Shown: one piece after another, positions 43,699 to 51,696 of the stretch
Numbering within the stretch: position 1 is the first letter of the stretch
How the letters are laid out: each line of letters opens with the position of its first letter
DNA from: Phycisphaeraceae bacterium
GTDB lineage: Bacteria > Planctomycetota > Phycisphaerae > Phycisphaerales > UBA1924
Assembly (NCBI GenBank): GCA_021297895.1
Contig: JAJTHN010000005.1
Span: 1 to 64,000, forward strand
Direction: 5' to 3'
DNA length: 64,000 bases
Notes under the pieces: model-generated
What the model saw: the letters and a program-made list of their open reading frames with translations, nothing else
Database searches by the model: none
Told to the model about the DNA's origin: nothing
Made by a program: the position numbers and the translations under genes

Positions 43699-44177
43699 CG
43701 GTAGTCTCCGGCGTCGCTACTCCGGCGCTGGTCCGACCCTGTGGCTCGCCCATCCTCAACGCCGATCCACCGCACCTCCCGCCCCACTCGGATCTCGATC
43801 GCGCCGGTGGAAGTGATGCGTCCGTACGCGTCGATGAGCAGGGCACACTTGCCGTCAAGGTGACAGATCAGCGTGGAAGCAAAGTAAGGCCCGAGGTCCA
43901 GTCGTACGCGCTTGCTCGCGGTCTGATTGTCGAGCGTGCGTGACTTCGGGAGAATGTACGACGTCGAGTCCACGTCCAAGTCCATCTTCAATGCCGTGCT
44001 CGACGCGTTCGCCAGCGCCTGGGTCCGGCGGATGTCGGCGAGCATGCGCTCCATCGCGGCATCGGCGCGGGTGCGGGCGATGGACCGTCCGTACCGCGGC
44101 GTGACGATGGCCGTCACGATGCCCAGAACGGCGATGACCGTGAGCAGTTCGAGCAGCGTGAATGCGCCATGGCGCAT
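43695..44177 (-). CDS. GspH/FimT-like minor pseudopilin
   Basis: A 160-residue prepilin. The start at 44177 gives MRHGAFTLLELLTVIAVLGI, a prepilin signal with Ala or Gly before the Phe, and Glu5; a longer frame to 44273 would put the site too far inside. RTRADAAMERMLADIRRTQA is the typical GspH/FimT helix continuation, and the C-terminal half is beta-rich. It overlaps the GspJ-like gene by 4 bp and lies 124 bp after the major pseudopilin gene. Confidence 0.78.
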   Translation of the reverse strand: MRHGAFTLLELLTVIAVLGIVTAIVTPRYGRSIARTRADAAMERMLADIRRTQALANASSTALKMDLDVDSTSYILPKSRTLDNQTASKRVRLDLGPYFASTLICHLDGKCALLIDAYGRITSTGAIEIRVGREVRWIGVEDGRATGSDQRRSSDAGDYR

Positions 44178-44301
44178 GAAAGCAGCCGCCCCAGAGCGTG
44201 CCTGGGGGCACGTTCGCGAGCGGCTGTGGAGTTCTGATCGGGCTGAAACGGATGGTGGAGCGAGCACGGGCATCGTCCTCCTCAGTCCGCCCTCGGGCGG
44301 C

Positions 44302-44778
44302 TCAGTACGTGCTGTACTTCACGCCGCGGGCGTCGACTTCGGTGTCGGTGGTGTTGGCGCTGAGTTGACCGGTGGCTTCGGCGTAGATCCAGCCGATGCC
44401 AGTGTCGTCCGCCGCGGCGATGCCGCGCGAGCCGCGCTTGGCGCCGACGGGCAGTGCGGGGATCTCGCGGAGGTACGGGCCGAAGATGAAGTCGTTCTTC
44501 TGCTCGGCGCTCGCTGTACCCAGCTCGTTGGTGAACTGCGTGAGCTGGTTCGTGATCTCCGTGGTCGCCGGGTATGTGTTCCCGTGTTCGGTGTAGAACA
44601 GGTCGATCGCGTTTCGCAGGGTGCGAAGGTTGGCCTGCAGATTGGCGTCGGCGGCGCCGGCCGCACCGCGGCTCATGCGCGGGATCGCGATCGCGGCGAT
44701 GATGCCGATGATCACGACAACGATGACCAGTTCAATCAGGCTGAATCCGCCGCGGCCGCGTGCAATTCGAGTGAACAT
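44302..44778 (-). CDS. Major pseudopilin, GspG-like
   Basis: A 158-residue prepilin: MFTRIARGRGGFSLIELVIV, cleaved after the second Gly, with Glu5 and the helix VVVIIGIIAAIAIPRMSRGA. The region after it (NLQANLRTLRNAIDLFYTEH, GNTYPA) follows the GspG pattern, the main subunit of the type II pseudopilus. ATG 44778 has GGAG 6 bp upstream and is preferred to the ATG 12 bp earlier. Gaps of 124 and 203 bp on its two sides suggest that it may have its own promoter and higher expression, as expected for a major subunit. Confidence 0.88.
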   Translation of the reverse strand: MFTRIARGRGGFSLIELVIVVVIIGIIAAIAIPRMSRGAAGAADANLQANLRTLRNAIDLFYTEHGNTYPATTEITNQLTQFTNELGTASAEQKNDFIFGPYLREIPALPVGAKRGSRGIAAADDTGIGWIYAEATGQLSANTTDTEVDARGVKYSTY

Positions 44779-44849
44779 GTGCTGCTCCATCGGGGTGCGT
44801 CATACTCATGAACCCGAGCCACATTCTCATCGGGCCGTTGCGTCGCCAA

Positions 44850-44869
44850 CTTGAGCGCGCACGCTCAAG
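44850..44869 (-). other. Hairpin between PilP-like and major pseudopilin genes
   Basis: A perfect 8-bp stem cttgagcg-cgca-cgctcaag in the 203-bp gap. No T run on the minus strand. It could act as an mRNA processing or partial termination site that raises pseudopilin expression relative to the upstream genes. Confidence 0.35.
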
Positions 44870-44981
44870 ACCGGCGTCGGAGCCCGGAACTGGCACTCGG
44901 AAGTCGTGGCGACGCCCGAGAACTCGTCGAGGCGGCGTAACCGGCGGCACTTCCCCGTGAGAGGGGGCAGCCCTACTTGAG

Positions 44982-45569
44982 TTATCGGTCGGCCGCGGCC
45001 TTCTCGCCGGCAACCCGCACGACCGAGCGTCGGGCCTGCGAGATGGGCTCGGCGCTCCGCTGAACGCGTTGCCCCGAGGGATCGATCAGCGTGACCAGAC
45101 CGCCCTCGACGCGTTCGATCGTCCACCCCGCGACGACGCTGCCCACGCTGCGGAACTCGCCGTCAACGATCGCGCCGACGCCGCTCATCGCGGCGCTGAT
45201 GCTCGGCGGCGTGGGCGAGACCGGCTCGGATGCGGGCGTCGCGGCGACCCATCCGGCGGGCGGCGTGAACGCGTCGCGCTCCGCCGGAGCGAACGAGAGC
45301 GCATCGAGACGGTCGGCGAGCCCGGAGAGATCGAGGGTCGCCGGCGTTGTGCCGCCACTGGCGGTCGTCGTGCGCGTGCGAGCGGCTGCCGGACGCGCGG
45401 CCGCGGGGCCGGCCTCGGGCGCGCCGCCCGCTGCCGCGACGGGGGCTTCCACGGCGGCCGCGGCGACCGCCGGCGCACCGGAATTCAGAACAAAGCGATC
45501 GACGCCGAGCCCCAGAAGCGCCACGCCGAGCACCGAGAGCGAAATGGTTCGTTGACGATTCAGCCTCAC
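44982..45569 (-). CDS. PilP/GspC-like periplasmic alignment protein
   Basis: A 195-residue protein with one N-terminal membrane helix (TISLSVLGVALLGLGVDRFV), an Ala/Pro-rich linker (about 32-75) and a small C-terminal domain (VGAIVDGEFRSVGSVVAGWT, then EGGLVTLIDPSGQRVQRS) resembling the HR/PilP domain that contacts the secretin. Sequence similarity is weak; position after the PilMNO-like genes is the main support. It lies 68 bp from the PilO-like gene. Confidence 0.6.
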   Translation of the reverse strand: MRLNRQRTISLSVLGVALLGLGVDRFVLNSGAPAVAAAAVEAPVAAAGGAPEAGPAAARPAAARTRTTTASGGTTPATLDLSGLADRLDALSFAPAERDAFTPPAGWVAATPASEPVSPTPPSISAAMSGVGAIVDGEFRSVGSVVAGWTIERVEGGLVTLIDPSGQRVQRSAEPISQARRSVVRVAGEKAAADR

Positions 45570-45637
45570 GCGAGAAGTTGACGATTCGCGGGCGAGACGG
45601 GCAAGGAATGCGGCAAGCCAGGGAGCGAATCGGCGCT

Positions 45638-46285
45638 TCAGCGATCCGCATCTCCGGAACGGACCCCCGAGACCGCACGATCCGCAATCTCAGACGCAGG
45701 CCCGTTCGTGCTGACCGCCTTGCCACCCGCGGCGGCGAACCAGGTGAGCTCGACCGAGAACTCTCCCGCTTCCAGAGCCGCGTCGGCGGAGCGAGACAGG
45801 ATGAGTTTTCGCACGCCAACGTCAGGCAGCGCCTTTCGAAGGTCAACGAGCACGCGCCGAACCACCGACGGCGGGGCGCTGCCTGTGATGGCAATCGGCG
45901 TGACGAGGTACCGGCCGGCGGCCGCGGTCTCTCCCGCGTCGATCGAGCCGATGCGCATCCCCAGCCCACGCGCCGACTCCAGCAGCGCTGTCACGTCGCG
46001 GAGCACCCGCGTGCGCTGGTCCGGACCGGAGAGCGTGATCCGTGAGCGAGTCTGCTCGTTATCCAGCCGCTGGTGCTCTTGGCCGAGCGACTGCACCGTC
46101 TGGGCCAGGTCGCGCGTCTCGTCTCGCGCGGCCTGCACCTGCGAACGCAGCGCATCGATCTCGCTCCGCCGCTGGAGCGCAGGGTGAACGCCCGCGGCAT
46201 ACGCCAGGCCCGTGATGATGACAAGCGCCGCTGCGCACGCAGCATCGAGCCCGCGCGGCGAGCTGAACAGATCGCCCGGCCTCAT
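45638..46285 (-). CDS. PilO/GspM-like inner-membrane protein
   Basis: A 215-residue bitopic protein: one helix at about 15-32 (ACAAALVIITGLAYAAGV), a coiled coil at about 38-80 (RRSEIDALRSQVQAARDETR) and a ferredoxin-like domain at about 85-190. This is the layout of PilO and GspM, which pair with PilN/GspL to form the inner-membrane platform. It overlaps the PilN-like gene by 4 bp. Confidence 0.72.
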   Translation of the reverse strand: MRPGDLFSSPRGLDAACAAALVIITGLAYAAGVHPALQRRSEIDALRSQVQAARDETRDLAQTVQSLGQEHQRLDNEQTRSRITLSGPDQRTRVLRDVTALLESARGLGMRIGSIDAGETAAAGRYLVTPIAITGSAPPSVVRRVLVDLRKALPDVGVRKLILSRSADAALEAGEFSVELTWFAAAGGKAVSTNGPASEIADRAVSGVRSGDADR

Positions 46286-46902
46286 GGCGCACCCCCGGCG
46301 GCCCGCGCGCCGCCAGACGGAGCCGCCGATGCGGCATCACGAGCGGAGATGTTGAATGTGCAGGTGATCGTGAACTCCGCACGCTCCGCACCGGCGACCG
46401 TGCGTGGACGCGTCTCGCTCAGCGTGACCAGCGAGAAGAGGCCGGTGCCCTCCATGCGCAGGGCAAAGTCCGCGGCATCTCTCGGCGAGTCGCCCACGCC
46501 GCGGAGGGTCAGTGACGGCACCGTGGTCCGCCCTGCGGGCGGCAGGAGCTCCAGTCGCTCGAGCACAATCCCCGGCCCCATGAGCGTCGCGAGCGCGTCG
46601 AGCAGGGTGCTCCAGTCCGGCTGTCGACCGACGGCTCGTGAGGCCTCGACGGTGGTGCGCAGCGACGCGTTGCGGGCTCGCAGCGTCGCGACTTCCCGCG
46701 TGAGCGTTTCACGACGTTCCTCGAGTTGCGCGACCTCCGCCGACAGGCGGGCGGGCTCCAGCCCGCTGCCGATGCTCAGCCAGATCGTCGCGCCGAGCAT
46801 CAGCGCTGCGTACCCGCCCCCGATGCGCAGCCATGTGGCGCGACGGGCGCGCATCGCGCGGGCGTGCAGGATGTGGCCCGGGAGCAGGTTGGCGCTGATC
46901 AC
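46282..46902 (-). CDS. PilN/GspL-C-like inner-membrane protein
   Basis: A 206-residue protein starting at GTG 46902, which has AAGGAGG 5 bp upstream and overlaps the PilM-like stop (GTGA). ISANLLPGHI is the short cytoplasmic PilN-type peptide that binds PilM; then a TM helix (GGGYAALMLGATIWLSIGSG), a coiled coil (VAQLEERRETLTREVATLRA) and a ferredoxin-like domain (GIVLERLELLPPAGRTTVPS). Longer frames 5' of this overlap PilM and are not real. Confidence 0.8.
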   Translation of the reverse strand: MISANLLPGHILHARAMRARRATWLRIGGGYAALMLGATIWLSIGSGLEPARLSAEVAQLEERRETLTREVATLRARNASLRTTVEASRAVGRQPDWSTLLDALATLMGPGIVLERLELLPPAGRTTVPSLTLRGVGDSPRDAADFALRMEGTGLFSLVTLSETRPRTVAGAERAEFTITCTFNISARDAASAAPSGGARAAGGAP

Positions 46903-48002
46903 GCGGCCCTCCTTGCTCGGGTTGTGCGCGACGGCACATGCCATGTCGAGAGCCCGCGGGCCGCAAGCAGCGCCGGCGGGCAGTTGATCAGTGCGGCGCC
47001 CGCCAACCCCTCCCGGGAAATCAAGTCCGCGAAGCCCGGCAACGCCGCGGCGTCGCCCGTGAGCAGCACGACCGACTCCGGCCCATCGCCCGCGGCGAAC
47101 CGCCCGGACGCGTACGCGCCCGACACGCGGGCCTCTTCCGCGAGCGCACGCACCGTCGGTGCCGCGCAGTCGTGCAGAACATCGAGCACCGAGCGCCCGC
47201 CGGGTGTCGATGCGAGCGCCGCGGCGTCGGTCGCGCACCAGAGCTCGTGAACGACGGCGGGCTCGACACCCAGACGCTGCGCTGCGAGCAACATCGCCTT
47301 GCCCATCGCCAGATCAGACAGCGAGCGTTCGTACACAAGGGTTCGCCCGGCGAAGATCAGGATCGTCGCGCCATCACGCCGCGTGTCGATGACCACCGAG
47401 GTCACGCCCCGGCCGGGAGGGAGCGAGGGCATCACGGCGCGCCAAATTGCAAGCGAGCGCACATCCACCGCGAGCACGTCCGCGCCGGCGGCGACCCAGG
47501 GCGTCAGCAGCGATTCGACGTGCGAGTGCTGAGCGCCGACGGTCATCGCGCTCGTCGCGCCCGCTCCCGGCCCCGCCGCACCGCCGACGCCCGCTGATGC
47601 GCCGATGCCGGGCATCGCAGCGCCCGCGGGCAGAGCCCACCACGCGCACTCGATCGCGCGATCATCCCACCGCCTCAGGCGCGCAAGTTCCGCCCTGGCC
47701 AGTGTGTCCAGCGGGGCCTTGCTTGTCAGCGGCGGGAGCGTGATGACCTCACCGGCGACGTTCGGGCCGCTCATGCCCAGCACGATGCTCCGCCCGCGAA
47801 AACCCCGCCGCGCAAGCACGCCCATGACGCGCTCGGCCTCGGCGTCGCTCACCGGCCCGCCCGATGGTCGATCGAGGATCGCCGAGTGTTCCAACGCTGG
47901 GACGACGCCATCGGCGTTCGGGGCCGACTGCGCAAGCGTGATCGCGCCGGGTGTGACATCGACACCGATCGGCGTGGCGTGGATCTGGCCGGGCCACCTC
48001 AC
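46899..48002 (-). CDS. PilM/GspL-N-like actin-fold protein
   Basis: A 367-residue cytoplasmic protein of the PilM class. ATPIGVDVTPGAITLAQSAP is the phosphate-1 region of the actin-like fold; SVVIDTRRDGATILIFAGRT and SVVLLTGDAAALPGFADLIS are the later nucleotide-binding blocks. It would link the ATPase ring to the PilN-like tail. A Gly/Ala-rich insertion lies at about 130-150. GTG start overlapping the GspF stop by 4 bp. Confidence 0.75.
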   Translation of the reverse strand: MRWPGQIHATPIGVDVTPGAITLAQSAPNADGVVPALEHSAILDRPSGGPVSDAEAERVMGVLARRGFRGRSIVLGMSGPNVAGEVITLPPLTSKAPLDTLARAELARLRRWDDRAIECAWWALPAGAAMPGIGASAGVGGAAGPGAGATSAMTVGAQHSHVESLLTPWVAAGADVLAVDVRSLAIWRAVMPSLPPGRGVTSVVIDTRRDGATILIFAGRTLVYERSLSDLAMGKAMLLAAQRLGVEPAVVHELWCATDAAALASTPGGRSVLDVLHDCAAPTVRALAEEARVSGAYASGRFAAGDGPESVVLLTGDAAALPGFADLISREGLAGAALINCPPALLAARGLSTWHVPSRTTRARRAA

Positions 48003-49318
48003 GGTGCACCTCCCGGCGTTCCCGCTCCGCCGCCGGCGCTGGTCAGATCGAACAGCGGCAGGAACATGCTCGTGGCGATGACCCCCACGACCAGCCCGAG
48101 CACGATGAGGATGATCGGCTCGATGAGCGACGAGATGGTCCGCAGTGAAATCTCGTTGTCTTCATCCATGAAGTCGGCGACGCTCAGCAGCACGGGCGCG
48201 AGCTGGCCCGATCGCTCGCCGCTGCGCACGGCCTCGCAGACGCTCGGCGGAATCAGGCGCGCGTCCGAGAGTGCCCCGCACATGGATTCGCCCCGGGTCA
48301 CCGCATCCTGCGCTTCGCGGAGCAGCGTTCGGTACAGGCTGTTGCCCGCGCTCGCGCCGGTCAGCGCCAGCGCATCGACCAGCGTCACGCGGCCCTCCAG
48401 CAGCACCCCAAGGATCCGCGCGATGCGGGCCGTGATCAGCGACCGTGCCACGCCGCGGATCTGCGGCAGCATTAGCAGCGCCCGATCGCGGAGCCCGCGC
48501 CCGGACTCAGAGAGCAGCCACGCCAGCCCGCCCAGCCCCGTCGGCACCGTCACCAGCAGCACCGCCCACCACCACGCGCGCAGGAACGCGCTGGCGCTCA
48601 TGAGCATCTGCGTCGTCGGCGGCAGGTCCGCGCCGAGGTTCTCGAACATTCCTTCGAACCGCGGCATCACGAACGCGACCATCGCCACGACCACGATGAA
48701 CGCGATGAACAGCAGCAGCGACGGATAGATCATCGCGCCCGAGAGCGACTGGCGGACCTTGACCTCCTGACGGTTGAGCGTCGCGATGCGCAGGAGCATG
48801 TCCGCGAGCTTGCCGCGGGACTCGCCCGCCGCGATCAGGCTCGTGACCACGGGCCCGAACCAGGCGGGGTGCGAGGCCATGGCCTCGTTGAGCGTTCCGC
48901 CGTTCTCCACGCGCTCGCGCACGTCGCGCATCACCTCGCGGAACGGGCCGTCGGGGATCTGCTTCTCCAGCACCAGCAGGGACTCGGCCAGGGGCGTGCC
49001 CGTCTGCACGAGCACCGCGAGTTGCCTGACCATCAGCCCCGTGCTGCGCAGCCGCGAGGTAGCGCCGAAGGCCATGCTCAGCGATGTCCACCCGCTGGTG
49101 ACCATCCCGAGCGCGCCGCCCGAGGATGAAGCGTTCGCGCTCTGGTTCGCGCGTGTCCCGTCGCTGCGCTGATCGCTCGCGGCGTCGGCTTCGCTCAGGC
49201 CGGAGACGAACACGCCGCGCTTGCGGAGCATCTCGCGAGCCTCGCCGATGCTCGGCGCGTCGATCACGCCGCGGGCGGGAGATCCGTTGACGTCGTATCC
49301 GTTCCAGCGCACGTTCAC
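47999..49318 (-). CDS. gspF: Type II secretion/type IV pilus inner-membrane protein GspF/PilC
   Basis: A 439-residue polytopic protein around which the pseudopilus is assembled. Two GspF domains are visible, at about 110-235 (LRSTGLMVRQLAVLVQTGTP, GPVVTSLIAAGESRGKLADM) and 310-430 (RSLITARIARILGVLLEGRV, VCEAVRSGERSGQLAPVLLS), each followed by TM helices (LLLFIAFIVVVAMVAFVMP; LIEPIILIVLGLVVGVIATS). The first 60 residues match the N-terminal GspF extension (YDVNGSPARGVIDAPSIGEA). GTG start overlaps the gspE stop by 4 bp. Confidence 0.93.
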   Translation of the reverse strand: MNVRWNGYDVNGSPARGVIDAPSIGEAREMLRKRGVFVSGLSEADAASDQRSDGTRANQSANASSSGGALGMVTSGWTSLSMAFGATSRLRSTGLMVRQLAVLVQTGTPLAESLLVLEKQIPDGPFREVMRDVRERVENGGTLNEAMASHPAWFGPVVTSLIAAGESRGKLADMLLRIATLNRQEVKVRQSLSGAMIYPSLLLFIAFIVVVAMVAFVMPRFEGMFENLGADLPPTTQMLMSASAFLRAWWWAVLLVTVPTGLGGLAWLLSESGRGLRDRALLMLPQIRGVARSLITARIARILGVLLEGRVTLVDALALTGASAGNSLYRTLLREAQDAVTRGESMCGALSDARLIPPSVCEAVRSGERSGQLAPVLLSVADFMDEDNEISLRTISSLIEPIILIVLGLVVGVIATSMFLPLFDLTSAGGGAGTPGGAP

Positions 49319-51243
49319 GCGACGGCCCTCCCGTCGTCGGGAAGTGTGCAGGCCTCGCCAAGCGCGGCGGGCGTAAGGGGCTGGGCGCCCTTGAGCGAGC
49401 CCACGTTGGGGTCTTCGTCGTTGTGCGTGACGCGCAGGACTTCCTCGAGGCTCGTCTTTCCGTCAAGGGCGAGCAGCACTCCCTCCTGGCGGAGCGTGAG
49501 CATGTTCTCGCGGGTGCATTGCTCGCGCAGCTCGTGTGTCGCCGCGCCGCGATGGATCATCCGCCGGATCGTCGGCGTGACCTCCATCACCTCGTACACA
49601 CCCAGGCGTCCCTGGAATCCGCTGTCGTGGCAGGCGGGGCAGCCGCTGCCTTTGCGGAAGCTGCGACCGGCGTGCTCGAGCAGCCCCGCGTCGCGCAGCA
49701 CGGCTTCGGTGGGGTAGTACTTGGTCGCGCACTTGCCGCAGATCGTCCGCGTGAGGCGCTGGGCCACCGCGCCGTTGAGCGCGCTGCTGAGCAGGTACGC
49801 CTCGATTCCCATGTCGTTGAGCCGGGCCACGGCACCGGGCGCATCGTTCGTGTGCAGCGTCGCGAGCACCAGGTGCCCCGTCAGCGCCGCCTGCAGCGCG
49901 ACACGGGCGGTCTCCTGATCGCGCACTTCGCCGACCATGATCACGTCGGGGTCCTGTCGAAGGATGCTGCGCAGCGCTCGCGCAAAGCTCATGCCGATCT
50001 GCTCGTGAACCTGGATCTGGTTGACCAGATCGAGCTGATACTCCACCGGGTCCTCGACCGTCAGGATGTTGACCTCCGGACCGCGCAGCAGGTCCAGCGC
50101 CGAGTACAGCGTGGTTGTCTTGCCGCTGCCCGTCGGGCCGGTGACCAGCACCAGACCGTGCGGCTGCTCCAGCACGCGCTTGAAGATCGCCAGGGCCTCG
50201 GCGCGGAAGCCCAGATCCTCCATCCGCACCTTCAGGTTCGCCTTGTCGAGGATGCGAACCACGACCTTCTCGCCGAGCAGTGTCGGCATCGTGCTCACGC
50301 GGAGGTCGATGTCGCGCTCCTCGGCGATGATCCGCACGCGACCTTCCTGCGGCACGCGCTTCTCGGCGATGTCCATCTTCCCGATCACCTTCACACGCGA
50401 GACGATGCTCGCGTGCATCCCCGGCGGCGGACGCATCAGGTCGCGCAGCACGCCGTCGATGCGGTAGCGGATCCGCGTGCCCTTGCGGTCGGGCTCGATG
50501 TGGATGTCGCTCGCCCCGTCGCGCACGCTCGTCAGCAGCGCGATGTTCACCAGGTTCACGATGGGCGAGCCGGCGACGAGCTTGTCCAGATCCGTGCTCG
50601 GCCCGTCGTCGACGCTCTCGCGCTCGACCACCTCGACGTTCTGCTCCGCAAGTTGCGTCAGGAACGCTTCGACGCTCGACGTGCCCGTGTCGCCCTCGCC
50701 GGAGCCGCCGTCACCCGGGCCGCCGCGGCCGCTGGAGAGCTTGCGGATGTACTCGAGGATGTTCGCTTCCATCGCCAGCACCGGGCGGATGCGGCAGCCG
50801 GTCAGTTCGCGAAGTCGGTCGATCGTCGGCAGGCTCCCCGGCTCGGCCATCGCGACCGTCAGCACGCCGTGAACCTTGAACATGGGCAGGACCTTCAGGC
50901 GCTCGGCCTCCTCGGCTCCGAGTTCCTTCAGCAGCGCGGGGTCCGCCAATCCGTGACGGATCGATACGCCCTTGACGCCCAGGCACCGCGCCAGCGCACG
51001 AACGAGCGTGCCCGGGTTGACGATGCCCTGCTCGACGAGCAACTGGCCAAGCTGCAGGCGATTGGTCCGCTGGTCCGCGAGCGCGCGCTCCAACTGCGCC
51101 GGCGTGAGCACGCCCTCGGCCACGAGCGCCTCGCCAATGCGGAGCCGACGCCTGGATGCGGGCGCATCGGCGGCAGGGGCCGGCGCGCCGACCGGGTGCT
51201 CGTCCGCTCGCTCCTCAGGCTGTCCCGCCGCCGAATTCGCCAC
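49315..51243 (-). CDS. gspE: Type II secretion/type IV pilus assembly ATPase GspE/PilB
   Basis: A 642-residue cytoplasmic hexameric ATPase that powers pseudopilus extension. N-terminal GspE_N/MshEN domain (LRIGEALVAEGVLTPAQLER, LQLGQLLVEQGIVNPGTL), then the secretion ATPase core: DGASDIHIEPDRKGTRIRYR, Walker A GPTGSGKTTTLYSALD (about residue 375), Asp box, Walker B DPDVIMVGEVRDQETARVAL, and the zinc tetracysteine CGKCATKYYP / GCPACHDSGFQGR. A Gly/Asp-rich linker lies at about 168-190. It is preceded by the STAS gene. Confidence 0.95.
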   Translation of the reverse strand: MANSAAGQPEERADEHPVGAPAPAADAPASRRRLRIGEALVAEGVLTPAQLERALADQRTNRLQLGQLLVEQGIVNPGTLVRALARCLGVKGVSIRHGLADPALLKELGAEEAERLKVLPMFKVHGVLTVAMAEPGSLPTIDRLRELTGCRIRPVLAMEANILEYIRKLSSGRGGPGDGGSGEGDTGTSSVEAFLTQLAEQNVEVVERESVDDGPSTDLDKLVAGSPIVNLVNIALLTSVRDGASDIHIEPDRKGTRIRYRIDGVLRDLMRPPPGMHASIVSRVKVIGKMDIAEKRVPQEGRVRIIAEERDIDLRVSTMPTLLGEKVVVRILDKANLKVRMEDLGFRAEALAIFKRVLEQPHGLVLVTGPTGSGKTTTLYSALDLLRGPEVNILTVEDPVEYQLDLVNQIQVHEQIGMSFARALRSILRQDPDVIMVGEVRDQETARVALQAALTGHLVLATLHTNDAPGAVARLNDMGIEAYLLSSALNGAVAQRLTRTICGKCATKYYPTEAVLRDAGLLEHAGRSFRKGSGCPACHDSGFQGRLGVYEVMEVTPTIRRMIHRGAATHELREQCTRENMLTLRQEGVLLALDGKTSLEEVLRVTHNDEDPNVGSLKGAQPLTPAALGEACTLPDDGRAVA

Positions 51244-51314
51244 GATCAGAGATCCTCCCGTCCGTGCTCTTGGGTCTGCTCTTGCTCCGCCGCATCAATC
51301 GGTGTTGTCGCCGC

Positions 51315-51650
51315 CTACAGGAAGCTCCGCACGGCCGTGCCCACATCCTCGTAGTGCTCGAAGAGCCCGCTCAGGTCGGTCAGGTCGAGAACCTCGCGCA
51401 GTGTCTCGTTGGCGCCGCAGAGCCGCAGGGACTGGCCGCTGTCGCTGAGCGTGCGCGTGGTATCGACCAGGGCCTCGAGCCCGGCGCTGTCAACGTGCGA
51501 GATCGCCGAGGCGTCGACGACGAAGCGCCCGAGGCTCTCGCGGAGCACCTCCTGTGCGTGCGACGCAAACTCGCCCGCGCCGGCGCCGATCAGCGGCCCT
51601 TCAGGCTTGAGCACCGTGACTGCGCCGTGTCGTGTCTGACTGACGTTCAT
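51315..51650 (-). CDS. STAS-domain protein (anti-sigma factor antagonist type)
   Basis: A 111-residue single STAS domain: GAVTVLKPEGPLIGAGAGEF, then VVDASAISHVDSAGLEALVD, where the Ser of HVDSAG is the site phosphorylated by an anti-sigma kinase in SpoIIAA-like proteins. It would take part in a partner-switching cascade. It lies between a histidine kinase and gspE, all on one strand, with gaps of 42 and 71 bp, so it is probably part of the operon. Confidence 0.88.
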   Translation of the reverse strand: MNVSQTRHGAVTVLKPEGPLIGAGAGEFASHAQEVLRESLGRFVVDASAISHVDSAGLEALVDTTRTLSDSGQSLRLCGANETLREVLDLTDLSGLFEHYEDVGTAVRSFL

Positions 51651-51666
51651 GGGTGGTGCACCGAAT

Positions 51667-51696
51667 GCGGCCCTACGCGGCCCTACGCGGCCCTAT
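51667..51696 (-). repeat. 10-bp triplicate at the kinase 3' end
   Basis: Three units gcggcccta(c/t) in tandem (51667-51676, 51677-51686, 51687-51696). The third contains the TAG stop of the histidine kinase. Confidence 0.75.

Noticed and set aside
49423-51354. A 643-codon plus-strand frame opposite gspE
   Set aside because: His/Arg/Leu-rich antisense of a gene with all GspE motifs.
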